A DNA stretch of 64,000 nt from JANQPA01 sp964548175 (lineage in GTDB: Bacteria > Bacteroidota > Bacteroidia > Chitinophagales > Saprospiraceae). Below, piece after piece: positions 41,025 through 50,534 of this stretch (within the stretch, counting starts at the first letter, position 1; every line of letters starts with the position of its first letter). Made by a program: the position numbers and the translations under genes. Location of the stretch: positions 115,446 through 179,445 of the forward strand of contig CAZJQS010000002.1 in NCBI GenBank assembly GCA_964548175.1, written 5' to 3'. The notes beneath the pieces were generated by a model. It was not told where the DNA came from. It saw only the letters and a program-made list of their open reading frames with translations, and did no database searches.

Positions 41025-43685
41025 ATGAAACGCTTTGCTCTTTTTTCCCTGGTTCTTCTAATTACAGCTTGTCAGACGGACGGTCCCTCCGAAAATAAAG
41101 CCCTTTACAAAGGAGAAAAATTCACTGTTTTTCCCGACAAAGTCATTCAGGGGGATTATGAAGCGGTAGCCCTGGATCGCAACCGGGTTCGTTCCAATTA
41201 TCAGAGTCCGGCCAGCCAGATCTACTCACGGCACATCGAATTCAAGTTCAGCCTGAATGAAAAAGACAATGAACTGCCGGTTGGAGTAAACCACGCAGTG
41301 GTCGTCGAAGACCAAAGCGAATCGCCGGTATTTGTTTTCGGAAAAAAAGAAGAAAACCCTTCTCAAGATCCGGGAGCCTTTCTTCCGCCAAACACGCCTT
41401 TCACCTTTAAAGTTGATTTAAGTCCAGTGCTTCAACAGTTTGAAAATCAAGGCTATTACGAAGCCTATGATGGCTCCAGGATTGCTCAAAGTGAATTCAA
41501 AGGCCTGTACATTGCCGGGGGCTCCGAGCCGTTGACCTGGGACTTTGTCAATTTGGACAACCAGGGTTTGAAAATGGAGGATCCGGACGGGGACCAGATC
41601 TATGAAATTACGGTGACGCTTAACCCTTATGAAGTGGTTCAAAGTGCAGAGAAGGAATGGACCCTGCAAAATGAGATCAGTGGTTATCCTCAATATGAGT
41701 CTGGCCAATTGTTGGTTGACGCCCTTTACAACATGGCGCTGGACGAAACGCAGATGCTGATCGAAGCAGATGGTACTTTTCGCACCGGCGCCAAATGGGA
41801 AGGCGTATGGACACGGGATGTCAGTTACAGCATTCTATTGGCTTATGCTCTGATCGAACCGGAAGTCGCCAAAACCAGTCTGCTGCGCAAGGTCAATCGC
41901 GATCGCATCATTCAGGATACCGGCTCGGGCGGCGCCTGGCCCGTTTCTTCCGACCGGGTGACCTGGGCCCTGGCGGCCTGGGAAATTTATAAAACTACCG
42001 GTGACCGGGAATGGCTGGAAACCGCTTTTAATATTATCAACAATTCGGTAGAAGACGACCGGAAAACACTTGTCTCCTCCACCGGTATGATCAAAGGGGA
42101 ATCTTCTTTTCTTGACTGGCGGGAGCAGACTTACCCCAAGTGGATGGATAATGTCGACATTTACGAATCGGAAAACCTCGGCACCAATGCCGTTCATTAT
42201 CAAACCTATCGCATCCTGGCCGAAATGGCGGACCTACTGGGCCAACCGTCTGAAGAGTACAGCCGCATGGCACAGGAGATCAAAAACGGCATGAATGGCT
42301 CCCTTTGGATGAATAATCAAGGTTATTACGGACAATATCTATACGGTAAAAGCCACAAACTGCTTTCGCCCCGCTTTGAGGCTTTGGGTGAGTCCTTCAC
42401 CGTGTTGTTCGACATCGCCAGCGAAAGACAAGCCCAAGACATTTTTTCAAAATCTCCGGTCACGCCCTTTGGCGTCACCTGTATTTATCCGCAGATACCC
42501 GGTATTCCACCCTATCACAACAACGGTATCTGGCCTTTTGTACAAGCTTTTTGGAATATGGCTGCCGCCAAAACCGGCAATGAAAAAGTGCTGACGCATG
42601 GACTGGGCAGCCTCTACCGCGCTGCCGGCCTGTTTTTGACCAATTACGAAAATTTTGTTGCGGAAACCGGCGATTTCGTGGGAACTGAGATCAATTCGGA
42701 GCGACAGCTATGGAGTGTAGCCGGAAACCTGGCCATGGTTTATAAAGTCTTTTTCGGCATGAATTTCCGAGCCGACGGCATTCAATTTAATCCGGTTATT
42801 CCTTCCGCTTATCCCGGGCAAAAACGGCTTAATGGCCTCCAATACAGAAATGCCGTTTTGAACCTTCGCATCAATGGTTTTGGTAATCGGATGGCATCCA
42901 TTCAACTGGATGGAGAACCTTTAGAAAATGCTTTTCTACCAGGTGATATTCAGGGCGAGCACGAGATCGTCATCGAAATGGCCGACAACCGTTTTGATCG
43001 AGAGGGTTACAATTTAGTTGACAATGAATTTTCTCCGCCTAACCCATTGATAAAACTGGAAGGTGATCGCCTGGAATGGGCGGCTGTTCCGGAAGCAGAA
43101 GAATATTTTGTTTATAAAAACGGGGAAAAGCTTAAAAGTGTGGACGAGCCAGGGGTACGGATCCGCAATCGAGAAAATTTTGCGGAATATGCCGTTACTG
43201 CATGGAAAGACGATAGAGCATCTTTTTTGAGCGAGCCTGTCATGATGTACGATCCTGCAGGGGAAGAAATTATAGAGGCTGAGAAAATAGCCTCCCCTTC
43301 TGCCCTGCCCTTCGTCAATTATTCCGGCAGAGGATTCATTTCGCTGACCCGTAACCGGAATACAGAACTGTTATTTGACGTACGGATAAAAGAGGCAGGG
43401 ACTTACCAGGTGGATTTCAGGTACTCCAATGGCAGCGGCCCCTGGAATACAGACAACAAGTGTGCTATTCGCAGTTTGTACGTCAACGGCGATTACCAGG
43501 GAGCGGTGGTGATGCCACAAAGAGGCTTAAACGAATGGTCGGACTGGAGTTTTTCCAATAAACGCGATGTGGAATTGGAAAAAGGAAAAAACACCTTTTC
43601 CTTGACATTCGAGCCCTGGAATGAGAATATGAATGTAGCGATAAATAGAGCGATGTTAGATTATATTAGATTGATCAAAAAATAG
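41025..43685 (+). CDS. Lipoprotein six-hairpin glycosidase with C-terminal carbohydrate-binding module
   Basis: 886 residues from ATG 41025, the only start giving a lipoprotein signal (LITAC, C16). After an N-terminal beta domain (about 25-210) comes an (alpha/alpha)6 catalytic region (about 220-640): GVWTRDVSYSILLAYALIEP, SGGAWPVSSDRVTWALAAWE, SSFLDWREQTYPKWMDN. This resembles MGH1/GH63-like glycosidases, but I cannot name the family or substrate. A last module (about 745-886; IEAEKIA, YQVDFRYSNG, VAINRAMLDYIRLI) looks like CBM6/35. Likely acts on an alpha-linked glycan at the cell surface. Confidence 0.78.
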   Translation: MKRFALFSLVLLITACQTDGPSENKALYKGEKFTVFPDKVIQGDYEAVALDRNRVRSNYQSPASQIYSRHIEFKFSLNEKDNELPVGVNHAVVVEDQSESPVFVFGKKEENPSQDPGAFLPPNTPFTFKVDLSPVLQQFENQGYYEAYDGSRIAQSEFKGLYIAGGSEPLTWDFVNLDNQGLKMEDPDGDQIYEITVTLNPYEVVQSAEKEWTLQNEISGYPQYESGQLLVDALYNMALDETQMLIEADGTFRTGAKWEGVWTRDVSYSILLAYALIEPEVAKTSLLRKVNRDRIIQDTGSGGAWPVSSDRVTWALAAWEIYKTTGDREWLETAFNIINNSVEDDRKTLVSSTGMIKGESSFLDWREQTYPKWMDNVDIYESENLGTNAVHYQTYRILAEMADLLGQPSEEYSRMAQEIKNGMNGSLWMNNQGYYGQYLYGKSHKLLSPRFEALGESFTVLFDIASERQAQDIFSKSPVTPFGVTCIYPQIPGIPPYHNNGIWPFVQAFWNMAAAKTGNEKVLTHGLGSLYRAAGLFLTNYENFVAETGDFVGTEINSERQLWSVAGNLAMVYKVFFGMNFRADGIQFNPVIPSAYPGQKRLNGLQYRNAVLNLRINGFGNRMASIQLDGEPLENAFLPGDIQGEHEIVIEMADNRFDREGYNLVDNEFSPPNPLIKLEGDRLEWAAVPEAEEYFVYKNGEKLKSVDEPGVRIRNRENFAEYAVTAWKDDRASFLSEPVMMYDPAGEEIIEAEKIASPSALPFVNYSGRGFISLTRNRNTELLFDVRIKEAGTYQVDFRYSNGSGPWNTDNKCAIRSLYVNGDYQGAVVMPQRGLNEWSDWSFSNKRDVELEKGKNTFSLTFEPWNENMNVAINRAMLDYIRLIKK

Positions 43686-43722
43686 AAAAAAACTCCCACG
43701 AAAGTCTTTTTTCAAAAAGTGA

Positions 43723-44730
43723 TCATTCCATTGTTTTTATATAAGACGGCTTTTCTATCCTTTTTAGAATATTTTTGAACTTTCTCTCAGAAATACCTGA
43801 ACCCTCAGGAGCTATTAACTCAACATAGGATCCAACGGTTAGCTTATTTGGATCTTCAATTGTCAAACTGACTTTATTACGTATTAAAGTGCCATTAGAC
43901 CTTTTTATTTCCCCTTCAATATCAATATATCGGTCTTTGAGGACTCCTTTAGCTATGGTGGTTTCTCCACCAATACTTAAAGTAGAGTATGTAGCCTCTT
44001 GTTGTTCATCATAATAAATAAAAGAGGTAAAAGAAATTTCCTCACCGGAATAACCATATTCTATGATAAAGCTACCATCTGGCGTCCACTTGTATTGTAG
44101 TATCCGGCCATTTTCATCTTCCCAAAACCCCACAAGGGATTCCCCAAATTCATAAAATTTGTTAGACAAGTACTCCAGTGTACCTTTTACAACCAGATGC
44201 TTTGTTTCTTCAGGTGAATCTGAAGAAGAAACCTCAAAAGAAAAGCCTTTTTCTTTTAATGATTTTTCTATATTCTCATTTAAATATCCACTCAATCCAT
44301 CTTCAAAACCTCCATTGTCGAGTGGAACTTGTTCCCATTCTCCATTATTTTTCTTGACTTCCAAAGTGAGATTATCGTAATGAAACTCTCCTTTGTTGAT
44401 AAATAAAATACCAAATACTATTTCTGACACATTCTCATCGATAACTCCTTCAATGGTATATTTTTGCCATTCATTACTTGTCACAGGTCTATCATACATG
44501 TTATCGATAAATCCACGATCATTATCCGTTCTATCAACTCGAAGCCATAAATGAGCGGTCCCATTTCCTTCTCCGGTCTTTTTGATGAAAGCAGAATAAC
44601 GAAATTCTTTTCCGGCGTATTCTTTTCCGGGTATGCCCTGTGATGTACTTCCCCAGGCATCCTTTTTTTGCGAAAAAGCAGGTAGGGCAGAAAGCATAAA
44701 TAAGAATAGAAAAAAAACTTGAGGTTTCAT
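43723..44730 (-). CDS. Secreted protein with N-terminal galactose-binding-like domain
   Basis: 335 residues, signal peptide about 1-20 (PAFSQ). Residues about 30-150 form a jelly-roll typical of the domain found before some Bacteroidota peptidases: GKEFRYSAFIKKTGEGNGTAHLWLRVD, HYDNLTLEV, NGGFEDGLSGY. The second half (about 185-330) is beta-rich and unassigned. The gene is clearly more AT-rich than its neighbours, which may indicate later acquisition. No operon partner. Confidence 0.65.
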   Translation of the reverse strand: MKPQVFFLFLFMLSALPAFSQKKDAWGSTSQGIPGKEYAGKEFRYSAFIKKTGEGNGTAHLWLRVDRTDNDRGFIDNMYDRPVTSNEWQKYTIEGVIDENVSEIVFGILFINKGEFHYDNLTLEVKKNNGEWEQVPLDNGGFEDGLSGYLNENIEKSLKEKGFSFEVSSSDSPEETKHLVVKGTLEYLSNKFYEFGESLVGFWEDENGRILQYKWTPDGSFIIEYGYSGEEISFTSFIYYDEQQEATYSTLSIGGETTIAKGVLKDRYIDIEGEIKRSNGTLIRNKVSLTIEDPNKLTVGSYVELIAPEGSGISERKFKNILKRIEKPSYIKTME

Positions 44731-44894
44731 TTTAATTGAGTTTTAGGTGGAAAAATATCTTTGAGCTTGGTCTGGATATAGTGAACTGGATTAAAAATAA
44801 TTTTTTCTAATTTTTTTTACAAACTTTGGCAATTGAAAAGAAATGAAAAATTGGGGTTTTAAAAACTTGATCATTACCTGTGGCAGAAAAGTTT

Positions 44895-46328
44895 CTATTT
44901 TTTGATCGCTTTCACTACTTCTCTCGTCAAATCCCAGCGATCAAATCCCTGCCGTCCATAATCCAAGCCTCTTCTGACGATCACCAGGTCATGAGACGGC
45001 ACAACAATAACGTACTGTCCCCGATTACCAGCCGTAGAATAAGCATCCTTCGGCACATCATTGCGATCATCCGGCACCAGCCACCACTGGCCGCCGTAGA
45101 AATTGCCGCGATCGGCCGTAGCAGGCGCGGGGGTACGTACGAAGTCGATCCATTCTTCTGAGATAATGCGTTCTCCATCCCACATGCCGTTTTGTTCGTA
45201 CAACAAACCAAAGCGAGCCAGATCACGGGCGTTGGTATACACTTGACTACTCAGGATAAAATCGCCGAAGCGATCGGTGCTCAATAGGGTGTTTCTCATG
45301 CCGATCTTGTCCAGTAAGGCCTTTCTTGGGAATTCCAGGTATTCCTGATCGTCACCGATGGCCTTTTTCATGGCCAATACGCCAAGAATGGTATCGTAGT
45401 TCTCGTAATCCCAATGCGTGCCTGGCTTGCGGATCAGGCCACGGTTGCGAGCGCCGTTGATCGAACTGGCGCCTGCCCAATAGGCAAGGCCTGAGCCGGT
45501 AACGTACTCCATTCTTCGGTTATCCACGGTATACAATCCACTGGACATGTTCAGGACATGGCGAAGAGTAATTTCGTTTCTGGGGTCCGTCTCCGCATCG
45601 CCCTCATCAGGCAACCAATCGATGCCGAGCGGCTCATCCAGGGCCAGCTTTCCCTGATCTGCCAATATGCCGATCAAGGTAACTGCGATGCTCTTGGCGG
45701 TTGACCAGGTCCGGGTCCGGGTACTTCTATCCACTCCGGGAGCATATCGTTCGTGGATGATCTGTCCTTTGTGCAGGATCAGCAAGCTCAGCGTCACCTG
45801 CTCAGGCGATTCGCGATTGAATGCCCATTCGGAAGCCTCCTGAAGGGCCTTTTCATCTACTTCTTCCGGCAGAGGCTGGTCTTCCACCAGGTCGCCGTTG
45901 GGCCAAGGGATCTTCGCCGGATCGCCGGGAGGTGGTGGCGTTTTCAGGATGGGAAATTCCTCCAGGTCCGCAAAGGTCTGATCCGGCGCCAGGATGACGC
46001 AGCCGATGCCTTCGCGAAAGGCGGCTCTCATGCTAGGCAGCATTCCCTGATACCCGATGGTGACAGTTTTGCGATCATAATCAACCTGGTAGTCGCCCCC
46101 TCTGGCTGTTCCTATGGGTTGAGGAAGATACGCCAGTTCTTGCTCAAAAACCTTATCCAGCGGACGGTTAGAAGTAAACAAACCATTGCACATCAGGATG
46201 GCCTGTACGCCCCGTTGGATCATTTCCCTGTTGTAGCGGAAATAATCATAGTTTTCTTTGGGCTGAGCCAAAGCCGATTGCAGGTGAAAAACTATCAGGA
46301 GTAAAAAAAGGATAGAATATTTTTTCAT
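44895..46328 (-). CDS. Serine hydrolase, class C beta-lactamase fold
   Basis: 477 residues from ATG 46328, which gives the signal peptide (about 1-22, SALAQ). S209-T-A-K212 is the active-site SxxK; the YxN motif is in SSQVYTNARDL; the late GGQWWLVP and NRGQYVIVVPSHDLVIVRRG form the KTG-like strand region. The N-terminal 160 residues are extra. Class C-fold hydrolases of this sort can be esterases or peptidases and are seldom true beta-lactamases. It follows hutG by 44 bp on the same strand, so it may be in the hut transcript. Confidence 0.82.
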   Translation of the reverse strand: MKKYSILFLLLIVFHLQSALAQPKENYDYFRYNREMIQRGVQAILMCNGLFTSNRPLDKVFEQELAYLPQPIGTARGGDYQVDYDRKTVTIGYQGMLPSMRAAFREGIGCVILAPDQTFADLEEFPILKTPPPPGDPAKIPWPNGDLVEDQPLPEEVDEKALQEASEWAFNRESPEQVTLSLLILHKGQIIHERYAPGVDRSTRTRTWSTAKSIAVTLIGILADQGKLALDEPLGIDWLPDEGDAETDPRNEITLRHVLNMSSGLYTVDNRRMEYVTGSGLAYWAGASSINGARNRGLIRKPGTHWDYENYDTILGVLAMKKAIGDDQEYLEFPRKALLDKIGMRNTLLSTDRFGDFILSSQVYTNARDLARFGLLYEQNGMWDGERIISEEWIDFVRTPAPATADRGNFYGGQWWLVPDDRNDVPKDAYSTAGNRGQYVIVVPSHDLVIVRRGLDYGRQGFDRWDLTREVVKAIKK

Positions 46329-46372
46329 GATCAGATGATTTTTAAAACGGGAAAATACTATTTTCTTTTCAC

Positions 46373-47356
46373 TCATTTGCCCTGTATGATCCCGTCGACG
46401 ATTCTAAACAATAAGCCCGCTCCTAATTTAGCCGTCCGCCCGTCCTGATCGTAGGTTGGATTTAATTCACACACGTCCGCCAGAGCCAGTTTATTGGAAT
46501 GAATGACAGCATTGATAAAAGGAATGATCAGGGAAGGACTCAAACCCGTGGCGGCTGGAGCGCTTACGCCGGGAGCATAGGCCCCGTCAAAGGCATCCAG
46601 GTCGATGGACAGATAGATCAGATCCACCTGCTCCATGAACACTTCCAGTTTTTCCAGACAATGATGCATAGGTAAGTAAAAAAGTTCGTCAATAGTCAGA
46701 TACGCTACTTCGTGATCCAGGGCGGTTTGGAATAAAGACTTGGTATTCCCGGCAGGGTTTATTCCCAGGCAGAAATAGTTAAAAGTTTGTTGATGCTTAT
46801 CGCAATAATCTGCGATCTGTCGAAAAGGGGTCCCCGAGCTCGCACCCATGGCCGGAGAACGCAGATCAAAATGTGCGTCAATGTTGATGATCCCAATCTG
46901 GTATTGCTCCTCGAAAGCCTGTCGCAACCCCATGTAACTGCCGTAGGCTGTTTCGTGTCCTCCCCCAAGGACTAGTGGAATTCCCCGGTGGCCAAAAATC
47001 AGTTTGATGGCCGTAGACAAGCCGTCCTGAGCGCCTTCCAGAGATTTTTCCGGACAAACGACATCCCCGGCGTCAAATAGCTGGTAGGTTTCCCCCCAAT
47101 TCCACGAAAAGCCCGAAAGAGCCTTGCGCAGGTGCTCAGGTCCTGCCTTTGCTCCTATTCTACCCTGATTTCGCCTTATGCCCTCGTCACAGGCAAAGCC
47201 CAATAAAACAAAGTGGCCTTCCATCTGATGAGCATCGGCTTTTTTCAGATCAACGGTCTGTACCCACTGATGCCACCGCCGATCGGTTTTTTCGTCAATG
47301 CGACCGGTCCAGTTGTTCGAATCTCCGGCCTGATAATGATCAAAGAAGTTATCCAT
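46373..47356 (-). CDS. hutG: Formimidoylglutamase
   Basis: 327 residues from ATG 47356; ATG 47398 would overlap hutI and adds no conserved residues. Arginase-family fold with Mn2+ ligands H134 (GGGHE), D160-A-H162-F-D164 and D252-L-D254. Cleaves N-formimidoyl-glutamate to glutamate and formamide, the last step of the histidine degradation route. 14 bp after hutI. The placing in a hut operon supports this over agmatinase. Confidence 0.92.
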   Translation of the reverse strand: MDNFFDHYQAGDSNNWTGRIDEKTDRRWHQWVQTVDLKKADAHQMEGHFVLLGFACDEGIRRNQGRIGAKAGPEHLRKALSGFSWNWGETYQLFDAGDVVCPEKSLEGAQDGLSTAIKLIFGHRGIPLVLGGGHETAYGSYMGLRQAFEEQYQIGIINIDAHFDLRSPAMGASSGTPFRQIADYCDKHQQTFNYFCLGINPAGNTKSLFQTALDHEVAYLTIDELFYLPMHHCLEKLEVFMEQVDLIYLSIDLDAFDGAYAPGVSAPAATGLSPSLIIPFINAVIHSNKLALADVCELNPTYDQDGRTAKLGAGLLFRIVDGIIQGK

Positions 47357-47370
47357 GCGTTTAATTAAAA

Positions 47371-48615
47371 TTAAAAAATCCGTTCTCCTTGTTTCCAAAG
47401 CCCTGCGGGCGCCATTTGCCCCTGATGATAAAAAATTTCCCGGAAATCATAGGTAGGAAAGGCGGTAATATCTGCAAAAAAGTCAGGCGCCAGGATGCCA
47501 CGGTCGTTCAAACCTAGCGCTGCTGCAGCTCGAAAAGTAATGCCTGCCAGGGTTTCCGCCAGGGATAATTTTTCATAAGCTCCAAGAATGCTAGCCTGAA
47601 CCAGCAGATTACCCATAGGGGCCGAGCCCGGATTCCAGTCAGAGGCAATCGCCAAAGAAGCACCCGCATCCAACAGGCGACGAGCGGGCGTAAATGGTTC
47701 GCCCAGGCCCAGAGAAGCACCCGGTAAAGCAACTGGAATAACATCGCTTTTAGCAATGAGTTGAATTTCCTTTTCGCTGGAAGCCTCGAGATGGTCGACA
47801 CTTTTTGCCCCAAAAGCGACTCCAAGTGCACTGCCGCCGGTGCTGAACTGATCGGCATGGATAGTCAGGTCAAATCCCATTTGCTGAGTTGCAGACAAAT
47901 AAGCTTTAGCCTCTGATTCGCTAAATGCGCTTTGTTCGACGAAAATATCGGCCCGGTTCGAAAGTTGCTTTTCTTTTACTATAGGAAAAAAATCGCGGAT
48001 CAACATTTCTACATAGGCATTCCCCGAACCCTCAAAGTCTTTAGGCAGGATATGAGCAGGCAGGCAGGTAGGAATGAGGTCGATCCTGGTTTGTTCATTC
48101 GCTTTTTGGATAGCCGTTAACATTTTCAGCTCTTCCTCTACAGTCAAACCATACCCGCTTTTTACCTCTACAGTTGCAATACCCCTTTTTTTCAAAACAG
48201 CCGCTCTGCTTAAGATTCCCATGATCAATTCATCTAAATCAGCGGCCCGTGTTTTCTGTACGGTATCCCAGATGCCGCCGCCTTCTTCGGCGATTTCCAG
48301 GTAGGACTTCCCTCCCACCCTTTTGGCATAATCCTCTGCCCTGGAACCGGCGAAGCATATGTGAGTGTGGGCGTCGATCAATGCGGGAATAGCTACCATT
48401 GGTTCCGTTAATTCTTCCAGCTCGAAGTTTTCTCTTCGGCAAGTTGATTGTATCTGCTCAAAGGAATTGACCTCCACTACCCTACCCTTTTGAACCAGCA
48501 CTCCGGCTTGTGAAATGATTTCCAGTCGCTCGTCTTTTAAGGGGCCTTTTAAAGGCAATTTTTTCAAAGTCAGGAGTTGTGAAAATGGTCCTATTCCCTT
48601 TGGTTTTTCCATCAT
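47371..48615 (-). CDS. hutI: Imidazolonepropionase
   Basis: 414 residues. Amidohydrolase superfamily: metal-site H-x-H in IDAHTHICFAG, KSGYGL, IHADQFSTGG, and the late ASDWNPGSAPMGNLL. It hydrolyses 4-imidazolone-5-propionate to formimidoyl-glutamate. Two ATGs, at 48615 and 48612, are adjacent. A 241-bp space with a terminator-like palindrome separates it from hutU, so hutI-hutG may have their own promoter. Confidence 0.95.
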   Translation of the reverse strand: MMEKPKGIGPFSQLLTLKKLPLKGPLKDERLEIISQAGVLVQKGRVVEVNSFEQIQSTCRRENFELEELTEPMVAIPALIDAHTHICFAGSRAEDYAKRVGGKSYLEIAEEGGGIWDTVQKTRAADLDELIMGILSRAAVLKKRGIATVEVKSGYGLTVEEELKMLTAIQKANEQTRIDLIPTCLPAHILPKDFEGSGNAYVEMLIRDFFPIVKEKQLSNRADIFVEQSAFSESEAKAYLSATQQMGFDLTIHADQFSTGGSALGVAFGAKSVDHLEASSEKEIQLIAKSDVIPVALPGASLGLGEPFTPARRLLDAGASLAIASDWNPGSAPMGNLLVQASILGAYEKLSLAETLAGITFRAAAALGLNDRGILAPDFFADITAFPTYDFREIFYHQGQMAPAGLWKQGERIF

Positions 48616-48817
48616 TTTTATTGTTGAATAAACTGTAAGAAAATTCTAACTGAGTAAAAATATACTCTACAAATATTAGCTTCAAATCGCCCTCAGAAGC
48701 CGGACAAAAGCGGACGCGAATTACGAGGTCTTTGATTTTTTTAACACTATGTAGAAAACTTGTTTTCAGCGCGTTAGGAGGGATTTTGGGGGTGTTTTCT
48801 CCTTTTGCTTAAAAACC

Positions 48818-48850
48818 AGACCTCAGAGGTCTTAAAGACCTCTGAGGTCT
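48818..48850 (-). terminator. 33-bp palindrome after hutU
   Basis: AGACCTCAGAGGTCTT at 48818-48833 and its exact complement at 48835-48850 around a single central base. On the minus strand, GG and five T follow, a terminator layout, starting 8 bp after the hutU stop. Each arm contains AGACCTCAGAGGTCT, itself a palindrome. It would reduce transcription from hutHU into hutIG. Confidence 0.6.
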
Positions 48851-48857
48851 AGGGATG

Positions 48858-50534
48858 TCAAAAATTTAATAATATCCCGTCTTTTTTTCCCACTTTTGTA
48901 GCCTCTTCATAGCCCGCATCGTGATGTCTGAATATGCCTAATGCAGGATCATTGAACAAACATCTCTTTAGTCGCTCGGCGGCGGCTTCTGTGCCATCCG
49001 CCAGGATCACCATGCCTGCATGCTGGGAGTACCCCATCCCTACTCCACCGCCGTGGTGAAAGGATACCCAGGTGGCGCCGCCCGAGGTGTTGGCCATCAG
49101 GTTCAGAAGGGGCCAGTCGGAGACGGCGTCGCTGCCGTCTTTCATGTTTTCGGTTTCCCGGTTAGGGGAAGCGACCGAGCCGCAGTCGAGGTGATCGCGA
49201 CCTATGACCAGCGGCGCTTTTACTTTTCCCGTTTTGACGAGGTCATTGAAGATCAAAGCGGCTTTTTCCCTTTCGCCCATACCCAGCCAGCAAATGCGAC
49301 AAGGCAGCCCCTGAAAGGACACCTTCCTTCGAGCCTGCCTAAGCCAGTTGATCAGATGTTTATTTTCAGGGAAAGCTGCGATGAGCGCTTCATCTGTGGC
49401 GTAAATATCCTCAGGATCTCCTGACAAAGCTGCCCAGCGGAAAGGCCCCTGCCCCTGGCAGAAGAGCGGCCGGATGAACTCCGGCACAAAGCCCTGGAAG
49501 TCGAATGCTCTTTTTTCTCCCCCCTGAAAGGCAAACTCCCGAAGATTATTGCCATAATCAAAGACCACACTGCCTTTTTCCTTCATTTTCAACATCAGGC
49601 CAACATGCCGGGCCATGCTCTCCAGGGATAACTCTTTGTAATGCTCCGGATCATCCTTTCTCATTTTGCGAGCCTCTTCCAGCGTTAATTGATGTGGAAC
49701 GTAACCAAATACAGGATCATGAGCAGAGGTCTGATCGGTCAGAACGTCGGGAACGACACCGTCGTTTAACAACTGCTCAAGTACATTGCCGATATCACCC
49801 ACCAGACCAACCGACAGCGCTTCGCCTTTTTCTTTAGCCTGAAGAACTAACTTGACCGCCTCATCGTAATCCTCCGTCATTTTGTCAATGTACCGGGTTT
49901 TCAAGCGCTTGTAAATGCGCTCAGAATCTACATCTACGCCCAGAAAGGCGGCGCCGGCCATAGTAGCGGCCAGAGGCTGAGCTCCGCCCATCCCTCCCAG
50001 GCCTCCTGTGACGAGTAGCCGATGACGAAGGTCCCCGTCAAAATATTTTCTTCCGCAAGCTGCAAAAGTTTCATAGGTGCCCTGCAAAATTCCCTGAGTG
50101 CCAATATAGATCCAGCTACCGGCGGTCATCTGCCCGAACATCATGAGTCCGCGTTTCTTCAAATCCTCAAAATGCTCCCAATTGGCCCAGGCCGGCACCA
50201 GATTGCTGTTGGCGATGAGTACCCTGGGGGCATCGGAATGTGAGCGAATAATCCCTACCGCTTTGCCGGATTGCACCAGCAGGCTGTGGTTTTCGTCCAG
50301 ATCCAGTAAGGCTTTGATGATGTTTTGCAGGGCTTCGACATTTCTGGCCGCCTGGCCGGTTCCCCCATAGACGACCAGATGTTCGGGATCTTCTGCTACT
50401 TCTGCGTCCAGATTGTTGAGCAGCATACGGAGTGGAGCTTCTGTCTGCCAGCTTTTGGCGTGTAGCTGGGGGCCTTTGGGGGCATGGTAATGGGGATGCT
50501 GAGCGTAGTGCTCAATAAATTCCGAATACTTCAT
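48858..50534 (-). CDS. hutU: Urocanate hydratase
   Basis: 558 residues, the usual size. NAD+-binding segment GGLGGMGGAQPLA and the conserved C-terminal HLDCGSVASPNRETENM are present; GLPCRICWLGMGER and SFHHGGGVGMGYSQHAGMVI complete the match. Adds water to urocanate to give imidazolonepropionate, using bound NAD+ as electrophile. The ATG at 50534 lies inside hutH (23-bp overlap), so translation is coupled. Confidence 0.97.
   Translation of the reverse strand: MKYSEFIEHYAQHPHYHAPKGPQLHAKSWQTEAPLRMLLNNLDAEVAEDPEHLVVYGGTGQAARNVEALQNIIKALLDLDENHSLLVQSGKAVGIIRSHSDAPRVLIANSNLVPAWANWEHFEDLKKRGLMMFGQMTAGSWIYIGTQGILQGTYETFAACGRKYFDGDLRHRLLVTGGLGGMGGAQPLAATMAGAAFLGVDVDSERIYKRLKTRYIDKMTEDYDEAVKLVLQAKEKGEALSVGLVGDIGNVLEQLLNDGVVPDVLTDQTSAHDPVFGYVPHQLTLEEARKMRKDDPEHYKELSLESMARHVGLMLKMKEKGSVVFDYGNNLREFAFQGGEKRAFDFQGFVPEFIRPLFCQGQGPFRWAALSGDPEDIYATDEALIAAFPENKHLINWLRQARRKVSFQGLPCRICWLGMGEREKAALIFNDLVKTGKVKAPLVIGRDHLDCGSVASPNRETENMKDGSDAVSDWPLLNLMANTSGGATWVSFHHGGGVGMGYSQHAGMVILADGTEAAAERLKRCLFNDPALGIFRHHDAGYEEATKVGKKDGILLNF

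Noticed and set aside
44895..46328. Antibiotic-resistance beta-lactamase
   Set aside because: The class C fold alone does not imply it; the gene is long, has an extra N-terminal domain and sits beside catabolic genes.
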